A DNA stretch of 63,194 nucleotides from positions 1-63,194 of the forward strand of contig JAIEOS010000014.1 in the NCBI GenBank assembly GCA_019750295.1. Reading direction: 5' to 3'. The notes beneath the pieces were generated by a model. The model was not told the origin of the DNA. It searched no databases and saw only the letters and a list, made by a program, of their open reading frames with translations. The position numbers and the translations under genes were made by a program. Numbering within the stretch: position 1 is the stretch's first letter; each line of letters opens with the position of its first letter. This DNA is from Bdellovibrionales bacterium. GTDB lineage: Bacteria > Bdellovibrionota > Bdellovibrionia > Bdellovibrionales > JAGQZY01. Below are positions 27,034 to 35,570 of the stretch, piece by piece.

Positions 27034-28329
27034 GTGATTAAGAGATATACGCGAAAAGAAATGGGTGATCTTTGGACGGCAGAAGCTCGTTTTGAAAACA
27101 TGCTTCAGGTCGAAAAAATGGTGGCGCAAGTCCAAGGTGAAATGGGCCTGATCCCCAAAGAGGCGGCCAAGGCCATCGTGGAGCGCGGAAGTTTTAATGT
27201 CGATCGTATTTTAGAAATCGAACAAACCACTCGTCACGATGTCATCGCTTTTGTATCCAACGTCGCAGAGACCATCGGACCTGAAGGACGTTATGTTCAT
27301 TTCGGTTTGACCAGTTCGGATGTGCTCGACACCGCCCTTTCTTTACAGATCGTTAAAGCTTTTGAAGTTCTCGAAAAATCCTTGGGGCGTTTACTCCAGT
27401 CTCTTAAAAAGAAAATGATGGCCACGCAAGATTACATGTGTGCCGGTCGCACTCACGGGATGCACGCGGAGCCGACCACGATGGGTTATAAGCTCGCGGG
27501 CTTTGCCGCCGAGTTTGTTCGGCACCGCGATCGATTACAACAGGCCCGAAAGCAAATCGGTGTTGGAAAAATGAGTGGAGCCGTAGGCACTTACTCATTT
27601 CTTTCTCGAGAATTTGAAAGCGCCGCGTGCCGAGCGCTAAATTTGATCCCAGAAACTCTCGCCACCCAGGTGATTCCTCGAGATCGTCACGCCGAAGTGA
27701 TGACCGCCTTGGCTTTGTTGGGCGGAGGCATCGAACGTTTAGCCATTGAGATCCGTCACATGCAGCGCACAGAGATGGGCGAAGCTTACGAGGGATTTGC
27801 TGCCGGACAAAAAGGGTCGAGTGCTATGCCTCACAAAAAGAATCCGATCGGGGCCGAGAATTTAACAGGTGCTGCGAGATTGCTACGCTCTTATGCGATG
27901 GCCGCTTTAGAAAACATCGCCCTTTGGCACGAGCGAGACATTTCGCACTCGTCGGTGGAGCGCGTGGCGTTTCCCGATGCTTTTATTCTCGCGGACTATG
28001 CCTGTGATCGAATGGCGAACATCATTGATCAGCTAGAGATCAACCAAGAGCAACTTTTAAAGAACATGGATATTTCGCAAGGGCAGTTATTTAGCTCCCA
28101 TGTTTTACTCCACTTGGTGGATCAAGGGCTGTCTCGCGAAGACGCCTACGTGATTGTTCAACGATTGAGTCATGGCTTAATGCCAGGACAGCACCTTAAA
28201 AACGCGATCCTCGAAGATGGCGAAGCCAAAAAGCACTTTACGACAAGCGATGTGGCGTCGATCTTCTCTGGCGAAAGACATTTAAAAAATACCAAAGCGA
28301 TTATTCAAAAAATTGGGGAGACGATATGA
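27034..28329 (+). CDS. purB: Adenylosuccinate lyase
   Basis: Fumarase-superfamily enzyme of 431 aa acting twice in purine synthesis (SAICAR to AICAR, adenylosuccinate to AMP). Start GTG at 27034 with GGGAG upstream. Motifs: TTRHDVIAFV, HFGLTSSDVLDTA, GRTHGMHAEPTTMG and the signature SSAMPHKKNPIGAEN. Overlaps purC by ATGA. Confidence 0.97.
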   Translation: MIKRYTRKEMGDLWTAEARFENMLQVEKMVAQVQGEMGLIPKEAAKAIVERGSFNVDRILEIEQTTRHDVIAFVSNVAETIGPEGRYVHFGLTSSDVLDTALSLQIVKAFEVLEKSLGRLLQSLKKKMMATQDYMCAGRTHGMHAEPTTMGYKLAGFAAEFVRHRDRLQQARKQIGVGKMSGAVGTYSFLSREFESAACRALNLIPETLATQVIPRDRHAEVMTALALLGGGIERLAIEIRHMQRTEMGEAYEGFAAGQKGSSAMPHKKNPIGAENLTGAARLLRSYAMAALENIALWHERDISHSSVERVAFPDAFILADYACDRMANIIDQLEINQEQLLKNMDISQGQLFSSHVLLHLVDQGLSREDAYVIVQRLSHGLMPGQHLKNAILEDGEAKKHFTTSDVASIFSGERHLKNTKAIIQKIGETI

Positions 28330-29063
28330 ACTGGCAAAAAGCCGAACAGCTCTACGAAGGCAAAGCGAAAACAATTTTTGCGGTCCTTGGGGAGCCGAAA
28401 CTTTTATTCCACGAGTTTAAAAATCAACTGACGGCATTTAATGCCCTCAAAAAAGCCGATCTCGAAGGCAAGGGCGAGCTCAATTGCCTGATGACCACGG
28501 CCATCTATAAGTTTTTAGAAAAGCGCGGAGTGATCACTCACTACGTGGGCTCTCCTTCATCAACTTCCTTAGTGACAAAGAAGCTGACCATGATTCCTTT
28601 GGAAGTGGTCGTGCGGAATGTGATGGCGGGATCCACAGCTAAAAAGTTCGGGATCGAAGAGGGAGTTTCTCTCGAAGCGCCCTTAGTCGAATTTTATTTT
28701 AAAAAGGACGAGCTCAATGATCCTTTTGTCAGTGATGATCAGGCGTTGTTTTTAAAAGCGGTGTCTTCGCAAAAAGATCTCGACACCTTAAAGACTTTGG
28801 CACTGACGGTGAATAAAAACTTAAGTGAGTTCTTTGCCAAATGCGGAATTCGTCTCATCGACTTCAAACTCGAATTTGGTAAAGACGCCGACGGAAAAAT
28901 TATTCTTGGGGATGAAATCTCTCCCGACAGCTGCCGTCTTTGGGACAGCGAGACTCAAGAGAAGTTGGATAAAGATCGCTTCCGGCGCGATCTCGGGCTT
29001 GTGAAAGAAAAATATCAAGAAGTTTGGTCTAGAATTCAAAAGAATTGGAGCGAGTATGTCTAA
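28326..29063 (+). CDS. purC: SAICAR synthase
   Basis: Phosphoribosylaminoimidazole-succinocarboxamide synthase of 245 aa, joining CAIR and aspartate with ATP. N-terminal LYEGKAKTIF, conserved IPLEVVVRNVMAGS, LIDFKLEFG and GDEISPDSCRLWD. Length and motifs are those of the short bacterial form. Coupled to purB by ATGA and to purS by an 8-base overlap. Confidence 0.97.
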   Translation: MNWQKAEQLYEGKAKTIFAVLGEPKLLFHEFKNQLTAFNALKKADLEGKGELNCLMTTAIYKFLEKRGVITHYVGSPSSTSLVTKKLTMIPLEVVVRNVMAGSTAKKFGIEEGVSLEAPLVEFYFKKDELNDPFVSDDQALFLKAVSSQKDLDTLKTLALTVNKNLSEFFAKCGIRLIDFKLEFGKDADGKIILGDEISPDSCRLWDSETQEKLDKDRFRRDLGLVKEKYQEVWSRIQKNWSEYV

Positions 29064-29313
29064 ATATAAAATGGGAATCCGAATCATGCCCCGCACCGAG
29101 GTCTTAGACACTCAGGGGCGCGCCGTGCAAATGACCGTCTCGAACATCGGCTACAGCGTGAGCGAGTGCCGCGTCGGTCGCTACGTGATGTTAGAGCTGG
29201 AGGCGAAAACTCCGGCCGAGGCAGAATCTCAAGCTAAAAAGATTTCCGAAGATGTTTTATGCAATATGCTCATTGAAACTTACAAGATTGATTCGGTTGA
29301 GGGGCGTCCATGA
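29056..29313 (+). CDS. purS: PurS subunit of FGAM synthase
   Basis: Small protein of 85 aa that bridges PurQ and PurL in the three-part formylglycinamidine ribonucleotide synthase. It has the PurS pattern: RTEVLDTQGRAVQM, then V-RVGR-Y-MLELEA and a final helix ISEDVLCNMLIETYKI. The position directly before purQ and purL, and the small PurL type, support it. Confidence 0.93.
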   Translation: MSKYKMGIRIMPRTEVLDTQGRAVQMTVSNIGYSVSECRVGRYVMLELEAKTPAEAESQAKKISEDVLCNMLIETYKIDSVEGRP

Positions 29314-29954
29314 GTTTAAGAGTTGGAGTTCTTCGCTTTCCGGGGACCAACTGCGATTGGGACATCTGGAATGCGGTGGAGCAAAAAGGACATATGCCCA
29401 GCTGGCTCTGGCACGCGGATCGCTTCGAAGCGAAAGACTTCGATGCTTTTATTCTTCCCGGTGGTTTTAGTTATGGAGATTATTTGCGCTCCGGAGCGCT
29501 TGCGGCTCATGCCCCAGCGATGTCTTCCTTAAAAGAAGCTGCCCAAAGAGGCGCACCTATTTTTGGAATCTGTAATGGATTTCAGATTTTGTGCGAGGCG
29601 GGACTTTTGCCCGGAGCTCTTTTGAGAAACGAAGGGCGACGCTTTATCGATCAGCAGGTGGAGTTACGAATGGTCACTCCGCACTCGCTGTTTGGTAAAA
29701 GTCTTAAGCGTGATCAAGTTTTAAAAATGCCGATTGCCCATGCCGATGGTCGGTTTTATGCGTCGGAGGATGAGCTCAAGCGCATCGTTGATAATGAACA
29801 AGTGTTTTGTGTCTATAGCAGTAACCCCAATGGATCTGCACAGAGTATTGCCGGTGTGATGAATGCGAGCCGTAATGTGGTGGGAATGATGCCTCATCCG
29901 GAGCGGGCCATGAATGAGTGGATGGGGAGCAAAGACGGGTACGAATTTTTTTAG
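29310..29954 (+). CDS. purQ: Glutaminase subunit of FGAM synthase
   Basis: Class I glutamine amidotransferase of 214 aa that supplies ammonia to PurL. Nucleophile cysteine in FGICNGFQIL; final His/Glu in MMPHPERA; N-terminal VLRFPGTNCDWD is typical of PurQ. Overlaps purS by 4 bases. A 273-base gap with a large inverted repeat separates it from purL, the only big gap in the purine operon. Confidence 0.97.
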   Translation: MSLRVGVLRFPGTNCDWDIWNAVEQKGHMPSWLWHADRFEAKDFDAFILPGGFSYGDYLRSGALAAHAPAMSSLKEAAQRGAPIFGICNGFQILCEAGLLPGALLRNEGRRFIDQQVELRMVTPHSLFGKSLKRDQVLKMPIAHADGRFYASEDELKRIVDNEQVFCVYSSNPNGSAQSIAGVMNASRNVVGMMPHPERAMNEWMGSKDGYEFF

Positions 29955-29965
29955 TGCCCGGGAAT

Positions 29966-30132
29966 GGAATTATGAATTTGTTTTGTAAGTTCTTTTTGAA
30001 AGCAGCTCTTCGGGACGCGGGCTCCTTGCCCTCGCCCGTTTTTCCGACAGGAAGTCGGAAATCGCTTCACGCTAACGGGAGGTCCCTCCGAGCTTCTTTC
30101 AAAAAGAACTTACAAAACAAATTCATAATTCC
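29966..30132 (+). repeat. Long inverted repeat with structured core (copy B)
   Basis: Outer arms 29966-30001 and 30097-30132 pair perfectly over 36 bp, and 15 further positions inwards pair with four mismatches. The core (30016-30081) closely matches that at 7072-7136, including GCCCTCGCCCGTTT and ACGCTAACGGGAGG, while its apical stem is TTCCGAC-AGGAA-GTCGGAA instead of CGCGGG...CCCGCG: both halves changed together. The outer arms share nothing with the other copy. It lies inside the purine operon, 11 bases after purQ and 95 before purL. No gene is seen in 29955-30227. Confidence 0.87.
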
Positions 30133-30227
30133 GTTTCGTGGGATCTGTGAAAGTTCTGGGTTGCTGGGAGCTCGAGGGAGTTCGGGTTTGGTTGGAATTA
30201 ATTTTCATTTATTTTTAGGAGTGTCAG

Positions 30228-32393
30228 ATGTTGTCTGATGGTGAGTTGACGGCGAAGTTGAAACTTTATCGTTTGAATAACGAGGAGTATGCGAAGATTA
30301 AATCTTTGCTGGGGCGAGAGCCTCAGGGTGTGGAGTGGGCCTTGTTTTCTGCCCTTTGGAGTGAGCATTGTAGTTATAAGAGCTCTAAGGTTCATTTGAA
30401 GAAGCTTTTTGGAACTTCTCCCCGGGTGCTTCAGAGCTTTGGTGAAAACGCTGGGGTGGTGGATCTGGATGAGGGCGAGAAAGTGGCCTTTAAGATGGAG
30501 AGCCACAATCATCCGAGTTTTATTGAGCCTTACCAGGGGGCTGCGACCGGCGTGGGTGGGATTTTGCGTGATATTTTTACAATGGGTGCAAGACCTATCG
30601 CTCTGGCGAACTACCTTTGCTTTGGTGATCCTAAGGCTGCGCGCATGACGACATTGGTGGATGGAGTGGTTCGTGGGATTGGTGGCTACGGGAATTGCGT
30701 GGGTGTACCTACGATTACCGGGCAGACGCATTTTCACGAAAGTTATAACGAGAACATTTTAGTGAACGCCATGGCCGTCGGTTACTTCGGTAAAAATGAT
30801 CCCATTTGTTTATCGCAGGCTAAGGGCGTTGGTAACTACGTCGTTTATGTTGGCGCAAAGACGGGTCGCGATGGAATCCATGGCGCCAGTATGGCTAGCG
30901 AATCCTTTGATGATGATTCGGCGTCGAAGCGTCCTACCGTGCAGATCGGTGATCCGTTCTTCGAAAAACTTTTGATCGAGGCGTGCCTCGAGGTGATGAA
31001 GCAAGATCTCGTCGTTGCCATTCAAGATATGGGTGCGGCGGGACTGACCAGTTCCACCTTCGAAATGGCAGAGAAGGGCGGCGTCGGTATCGAAATGAAT
31101 TTGGACCAAGTTCCATTGCGCGATTCCACCATGTCTCCGGAAGACATTATGCTTTCGGAAAGCCAAGAGCGTATGCTTTTAATTTGCGAGCCGCAGAAAA
31201 TTAAGCCCCTTCAGGACGTGTTTGCACGCTGGGGCTTAGACGCCTGTATCATCGGAACGGTGACCGAAGGGTCTAACGTTCGCTTGCGCTGGCACGGAGA
31301 GACTCTCACCGACATCGATCCAAAACTCATTGTCGGCGAGGCGCCTCAGTATCAACGTCCTTACGAAAAACTTCCTCGCGAGTTTTCGACCAAGAAAGCT
31401 CCGGTTTCTTTCGGGAACACCAAAGACACATTTAAAAAAGTCATGTCGACCATTCACTCGGGAGCGCGCGAATGGATTTATAAACAATACGATCAACGTG
31501 TCGGTGCGAGCACCGCGCGCGATTGCTCCGATCCTGTGGGGGTGGTGCAGCTCAAAGAATCAAAACGCGCCTTAGCTGTCACTTTAGGTTGTCGCCCGCA
31601 CGTGATGCGCCAAGATCCGTTCTGGGGTGGTGTGGACAGTGTGGCTCATCCTTCGCTGCAAATGGCGATCATGGGCTTTGAGCCTTTGGCGGTCACAGAT
31701 TGCTTAAACTTCGGGAATCCCGAAAAAGTCGAAACCATGAGCCAGTTTGTGGCGTCTCTCGACGGCATGAACCAAATGTGTCGATGCCTCGTCACTCCGA
31801 TCATCAGTGGTAACGTGAGCTTCTATAACGAAACTAAAAATAAAAACGTCTCTCCCACTCCGAGCACGGGGATTGTTGGTCTAAGACCGTCCATGGAAAA
31901 TATTCCGCAGAGTTATTTTAACGATCGCTGTTATGTGTATACAATCAACTGGAGCGAAGGGTGGACTTCTGGAATGATGAGCGAAATCAACCGCGCACCC
32001 TATGATGGATATCTTCCCGAGGGGATCGAAGGCTTCGATCAGTTTATTAAAATGTCCACGGCGTTAGGTCGCACGAACTTGATCGAAAGCGCGCGAGTGG
32101 TGGGTAAGTTTGGTCTGATGTACGCTCTCACTCGAATGTCCCTGAAGGGCATCGGAGCTAAGATCGAATGCGATCAAGACTTCTTTGTAGAGCCGATGTA
32201 CCAGGTGGTGGTCACCACCCGATTCCCGCAGCGTTTAGAAGAGTTTTTTGCAAAGAACTCCTTTACGAATTTTAAGAAAATCGGAACCACTCAAAAAGAT
32301 CGTCTCGAGTGGAAAGACATCAACATGACGACAGAAGACTTAAAGCAGCAGTATCTTAAATCCTGGGAGGATCATTTTGCAGTCTTGGCGTGA
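30228..32393 (+). CDS. purL: Synthetase subunit of FGAM synthase
   Basis: Small-type PurL of 721 aa, purine step 4, working with PurS and PurQ. N-terminal LWSEHCSYKSSKVHLK, ATP and Mg region KMESHNHPSFIEPYQGAATGVGG, GKTGRDGIHGASMAS-like segment, and the second half repeat GNVSFYNET. ATG at 30228 with TAGGAG six bases upstream. Overlaps purF by 17 bases. Confidence 0.97.
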   Translation: MLSDGELTAKLKLYRLNNEEYAKIKSLLGREPQGVEWALFSALWSEHCSYKSSKVHLKKLFGTSPRVLQSFGENAGVVDLDEGEKVAFKMESHNHPSFIEPYQGAATGVGGILRDIFTMGARPIALANYLCFGDPKAARMTTLVDGVVRGIGGYGNCVGVPTITGQTHFHESYNENILVNAMAVGYFGKNDPICLSQAKGVGNYVVYVGAKTGRDGIHGASMASESFDDDSASKRPTVQIGDPFFEKLLIEACLEVMKQDLVVAIQDMGAAGLTSSTFEMAEKGGVGIEMNLDQVPLRDSTMSPEDIMLSESQERMLLICEPQKIKPLQDVFARWGLDACIIGTVTEGSNVRLRWHGETLTDIDPKLIVGEAPQYQRPYEKLPREFSTKKAPVSFGNTKDTFKKVMSTIHSGAREWIYKQYDQRVGASTARDCSDPVGVVQLKESKRALAVTLGCRPHVMRQDPFWGGVDSVAHPSLQMAIMGFEPLAVTDCLNFGNPEKVETMSQFVASLDGMNQMCRCLVTPIISGNVSFYNETKNKNVSPTPSTGIVGLRPSMENIPQSYFNDRCYVYTINWSEGWTSGMMSEINRAPYDGYLPEGIEGFDQFIKMSTALGRTNLIESARVVGKFGLMYALTRMSLKGIGAKIECDQDFFVEPMYQVVVTTRFPQRLEEFFAKNSFTNFKKIGTTQKDRLEWKDINMTTEDLKQQYLKSWEDHFAVLA

Positions 32394-33792
32394 AGAATGT
32401 GCCGTCTTTGGAATTTGGAATCATCCGGAAGCGAGCCGCTTGTCGTATCTCGGTCTCTATGCGCTTCAGCATCGCGGCCAAGAGGCTTCGGGGATTTTAA
32501 GTCTTCATGAAAAGCTGCATATTGAACATAAAGGCTTCGGTCTTGTGGCCGATGTGTTTAGTGAAGAGAGTTTGGATCGTCTTAAAGGGAATTCCGCCAT
32601 TGGCCATAATCGGTACTCGACCACCGGCGAGAATGAGCGCTTTAACATTCAGCCTCTCAAAGCCAACTTGATGACCGGCCCTGTGGCCTTAGCCCACAAC
32701 GGAAATATTGTGAACAGTGCCGAGATTCGTAACGAACTCAAGTCGAACGGAAGTATCTTCCAGGGGACCAACGATACCGAAATATTATTGCACTTGATCG
32801 CGCGCAATCGCAGCACCGATTTGATCGAATGCCTCACGCAGGAGCTTCCCAAGTTAGATGGTGCGTTTAGTTGTGTGATGCTCTCTCATGATAAGATGAT
32901 CGGTATGCGCGATCCCAATGGCTTTCGCCCGCTGGTGTTGGGGAAACTCAAGCACGACGCCGGGGTGGCTTGGGTTCTGGCTTCGGAAACCTGTGCTTTT
33001 GATTTGATTGGCGCCGAGTATGTGCGCGAGATCGAACCCGGTGAAATCTTCTGGTGCGACGAAAAAGGCGCTTACACCACTCACTTTAAAACGGTGGAAA
33101 ATAAAACGCCGTGTGTGTTTGAGCACGTCTACTTTGCTCGTCCAGATTCTCGAGTCTTTGGGCGTAGTGTTTACGAGGCTCGTAAAGAGCTCGGTCGTGT
33201 GCTCGCTCGTGAGTGTCCGATTGAAGCCGACATCGTTATTCCGGTTCCAGATAGCGGTGTGCCGGCCGCCTTGGGATATTCTCAAGAGAGCGGAATTCCA
33301 TTTGAACTCGGGATTATTCGTAACCATTACGTCGGACGAACCTTCATCGAGCCGAAGCAAAGTATCCGAAACTTTGGTGTTAAAATTAAATTAAATCCTC
33401 AGATCGAGATTCTTAAAGGAAAGCGCGTGATCGTGGTGGATGATTCCATCGTTCGCGGAACCACGAGTAAAAAGATCGTGGGTCTTGTTCGTGCTTTTGG
33501 CGCCAAGGAAGTTCATTTAAGAATTGCCGCTCCACCAACAGTGAGTCCGTGCTACTACGGTGTAGATACTCCGCAAAAATCAGATCTCATTGCGGCGAAC
33601 AATAATATCGAGCAGATTCGGGAATTTGTCGGAGCGGACACATTGGGTTACACGTCTCACGAGGGCTTGATCAAAGCCGCTCAGAGCGAAACCACAAAAA
33701 CATTTTGCTCGGCCTGTTTTTCAGGAAAATATCCCACCGGCCTCTACTCCTGCCCCCGCGAGGGCATCGTCACTTCATCCACGGTAAAGTAA
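32377..33792 (+). CDS. purF: Glutamine PRPP amidotransferase
   Basis: First enzyme of purine synthesis, 471 aa. The start is TTG at 32377 with GGGAGGA five bases upstream, placing a 7-residue propeptide before the N-terminal nucleophile C8 (EECAVFG), as in Bacillus-type enzymes that are processed. Glutaminase part with LQHRGQEASGI and NRYSTTG; phosphoribosyl part with the PRPP loop VIVVDDSIVRGTT. The C-terminal FCSACFSGKYPTG supplies two of the cysteines typical of the [4Fe-4S] forms. Its stop codon lies inside the next hairpin. Confidence 0.96.
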   Translation: MQSWREECAVFGIWNHPEASRLSYLGLYALQHRGQEASGILSLHEKLHIEHKGFGLVADVFSEESLDRLKGNSAIGHNRYSTTGENERFNIQPLKANLMTGPVALAHNGNIVNSAEIRNELKSNGSIFQGTNDTEILLHLIARNRSTDLIECLTQELPKLDGAFSCVMLSHDKMIGMRDPNGFRPLVLGKLKHDAGVAWVLASETCAFDLIGAEYVREIEPGEIFWCDEKGAYTTHFKTVENKTPCVFEHVYFARPDSRVFGRSVYEARKELGRVLARECPIEADIVIPVPDSGVPAALGYSQESGIPFELGIIRNHYVGRTFIEPKQSIRNFGVKIKLNPQIEILKGKRVIVVDDSIVRGTTSKKIVGLVRAFGAKEVHLRIAAPPTVSPCYYGVDTPQKSDLIAANNNIEQIREFVGADTLGYTSHEGLIKAAQSETTKTFCSACFSGKYPTGLYSCPREGIVTSSTVK

Positions 33793-33885
33793 AAGGTACG
33801 CCGTTCAATTCCCAGACACAAAAAGTCATAAACCAAATATTGGTTTATGACTTTTTGTGTCTGGGAATTGAACGGCGTACCTTTT
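33791..33885. terminator. 46 bp perfect hairpin, bidirectional terminator
   Basis: Arms 33791-33836 and 33840-33885 are exact reverse complements over 46 bp with a 3-base loop. The left end overlaps the purF stop and the right end overlaps the stop of the convergent gene, so both messages end with the same sequence right from their stop codons. It must block both transcripts; the stem is extremely long for a terminator. Confidence 0.88.
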
Positions 33886-34483
33886 ATTTTCTGATGCTTT
33901 TGATGACGGAGTGGATTTCGCGCACTTGATCAGTGCTTTGCTCTTCCATGGCCACGTAGACCGGGTTCAACGACGGGTGATTTGCGCCTAAACGGCGGGC
34001 GTAGTTTAAACAGACAATTTGCACTTGAGCGGCCGTCGGCGAGCTCACGTTGGAGCATTTATCCAAAGCCTCCATCAGTTTTTCGGCCTGAGCGATGTTC
34101 TTCACTTGTTTATAAAGCAAACGAATTCTTTCGCCACTAGCGATCACGCTGGGGGGAGTGACATGGGGATTGCGGATCACTTCGTCGCGCATGCGATCAA
34201 CACTGGTAAGTTTTAATGCTCTTAAATCCTTTTCGAACTGGCGGTCTTCTTCCAGAGTTACGGATTCATTCACGGGATCCGTTTGGGAAGATTTTGGCGT
34301 CGGGGGCACCGGCGGTGGTGGAACTGGTTTTGTCGGCCCTTCTTGGGGAACGGGGGGAGGGGCGGTGACCGCTCCCGGAGGTGGGGGTTGAGGTCCTCGT
34401 CGCGGAGCAAAGAACATAAAGTACAGGCTCATGGCGAAAGCGAGAAGGAAACAGGCTACAATGATTTTTTCTTTTTTCATCAA
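33884..34483 (-). CDS. Proline-rich membrane-anchored protein
   Basis: Protein of 199 aa with one N-terminal transmembrane segment (IIVACFLLAFAMSLYFMFF), then a periplasmic proline-rich stretch from about 29 to 65 (PPPPGAVTAPPPVPQ and similar), and a helical C-terminal domain of about 130 residues with two cysteines. The layout is like a TonB-type or spacer protein crossing the periplasm, but no TonB C-terminal motif is visible and I do not recognise a family. It starts by ATGA overlap with the upstream lipoprotein gene, so the two probably act together. Confidence 0.7.
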   Translation of the reverse strand: MMKKEKIIVACFLLAFAMSLYFMFFAPRRGPQPPPPGAVTAPPPVPQEGPTKPVPPPPVPPTPKSSQTDPVNESVTLEEDRQFEKDLRALKLTSVDRMRDEVIRNPHVTPPSVIASGERIRLLYKQVKNIAQAEKLMEALDKCSNVSSPTAAQVQIVCLNYARRLGANHPSLNPVYVAMEEQSTDQVREIHSVIKSIRK

Positions 34484-35415
34484 AACTCCGTGTGACTCAT
34501 ATCTGGCGATGTCGTTTGCATTAACATCTTAAAGTTTTCTGGAATGCGATACAAGGCGCTTCCGATGTGGGTCTCGATTTGTTCGATCTCTTCCGGATTC
34601 ATGTTGGAGTTGATGGTGGCGTTGATCAGGTAGATGGCTTGCACCCCGTAGGCATTCCACACCGATTTGTCGCAGGCATACACTCCCTCCAGTTGAGATC
34701 CTTTGGGGCACTGGACATGCATGTGTGAGCACTGCGCCTGGGGGGCATTGATCTTCGCCAGAAAGTCGTCGATCGACTGAGCCACCTGGGCTTGTGCCAC
34801 ATGATTGGCGGAAAACCCTCCTGTGCAGTCCGAGTGTCTCCCCTCATGGACGATGATCGAAAGGCGGGGCAACAGAGGATTCGGTATGGTTTTCCCTTGG
34901 ATTTTATACGTCGGTGCGTAGTGCTTGGACAGCGAGATCACGCCCGCTCGGGTGGATGCGAGCGGAAAATCCCCCGCCCGCGTGATGAGCGTCGGAACGG
35001 TGCCATTCACTTGGCCGAGCAACGCGTAAGCCGCGCCAATGTTCGAAGCCATTGTGACACCCTTTTCCTCATCGATGTTGAAATGATTCAGTCCATCGCT
35101 CAACCAATTTACGAAAGTGAGTGGGCGGTCGCTGGAAATTTTCGCATCCTCGAGATCGCTCTCGTTGAGAGCCACACGAACTCTGTCCTTGAGGTAATTC
35201 AAGACGACCTGCTGATTCCGTCCGTCAAAAACACTCAAGAAGGCTTTCGAAAAGTAGGAATGCTCCGGTATAGATTTATAGTAGGTGACGTTGGAAATAC
35301 TTTGAATGTCGGCCGCGTACAAGTCTTTGGGAGCGAGTGGGGCCGAGGATTTGTTGCTCTTTCCGCACGAAAGTATCAAAAGACTTATGAGAATAATTAG
35401 CAGTGATCGTGACAT
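34480..35415 (-). CDS. Lipoprotein with HExxH motif
   Basis: Lipoprotein of 311 aa: leader MSRSLLIILISLLILSC with the modified cysteine at 17. The central segment LSIIVHEGRHSDC contains a HExxH zinc-binding motif after a hydrophobic strand/helix, typical of metallopeptidases, followed by CTGGFS. Several cysteines (CSHMHVQCPKG, YACDKS) could form disulfides in the periplasm. The family is not recognised and the peptidase role is inferred from the motif alone. Good AGGAG site. Forms a two-gene operon with the proline-rich protein. Confidence 0.72.
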   Translation of the reverse strand: MSRSLLIILISLLILSCGKSNKSSAPLAPKDLYAADIQSISNVTYYKSIPEHSYFSKAFLSVFDGRNQQVVLNYLKDRVRVALNESDLEDAKISSDRPLTFVNWLSDGLNHFNIDEEKGVTMASNIGAAYALLGQVNGTVPTLITRAGDFPLASTRAGVISLSKHYAPTYKIQGKTIPNPLLPRLSIIVHEGRHSDCTGGFSANHVAQAQVAQSIDDFLAKINAPQAQCSHMHVQCPKGSQLEGVYACDKSVWNAYGVQAIYLINATINSNMNPEEIEQIETHIGSALYRIPENFKMLMQTTSPDMSHTEF

Positions 35416-35436
35416 TTATTTCTCCTGGAATGTGGA

Positions 35437-35458
35437 CTTTATATAAAGCCCGATCGGG
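35437..35458. promoter_or_regulatory. Two adjacent palindromes before the HExxH lipoprotein
   Basis: CTTTATATAAAG (35437-35448) and CCCGATCGGG (35449-35458) are perfect palindromes side by side, 22 bases before the lipoprotein start. The first could include an A/T-rich -10 region on the minus strand. They may be operators. The rest of 35459-35570 shows no gene. Confidence 0.35.
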
Positions 35459-35570
35459 AAAGTATTCCTTTCTTTCTGAGAAACGCAATGCGGCCACTGG
35501 ATCGCTGGGTGCGATGCACGGGCCAAGAAAATTCTCCCAAGCTCGAGAGGGCTCACCACGATAAAGTTTC

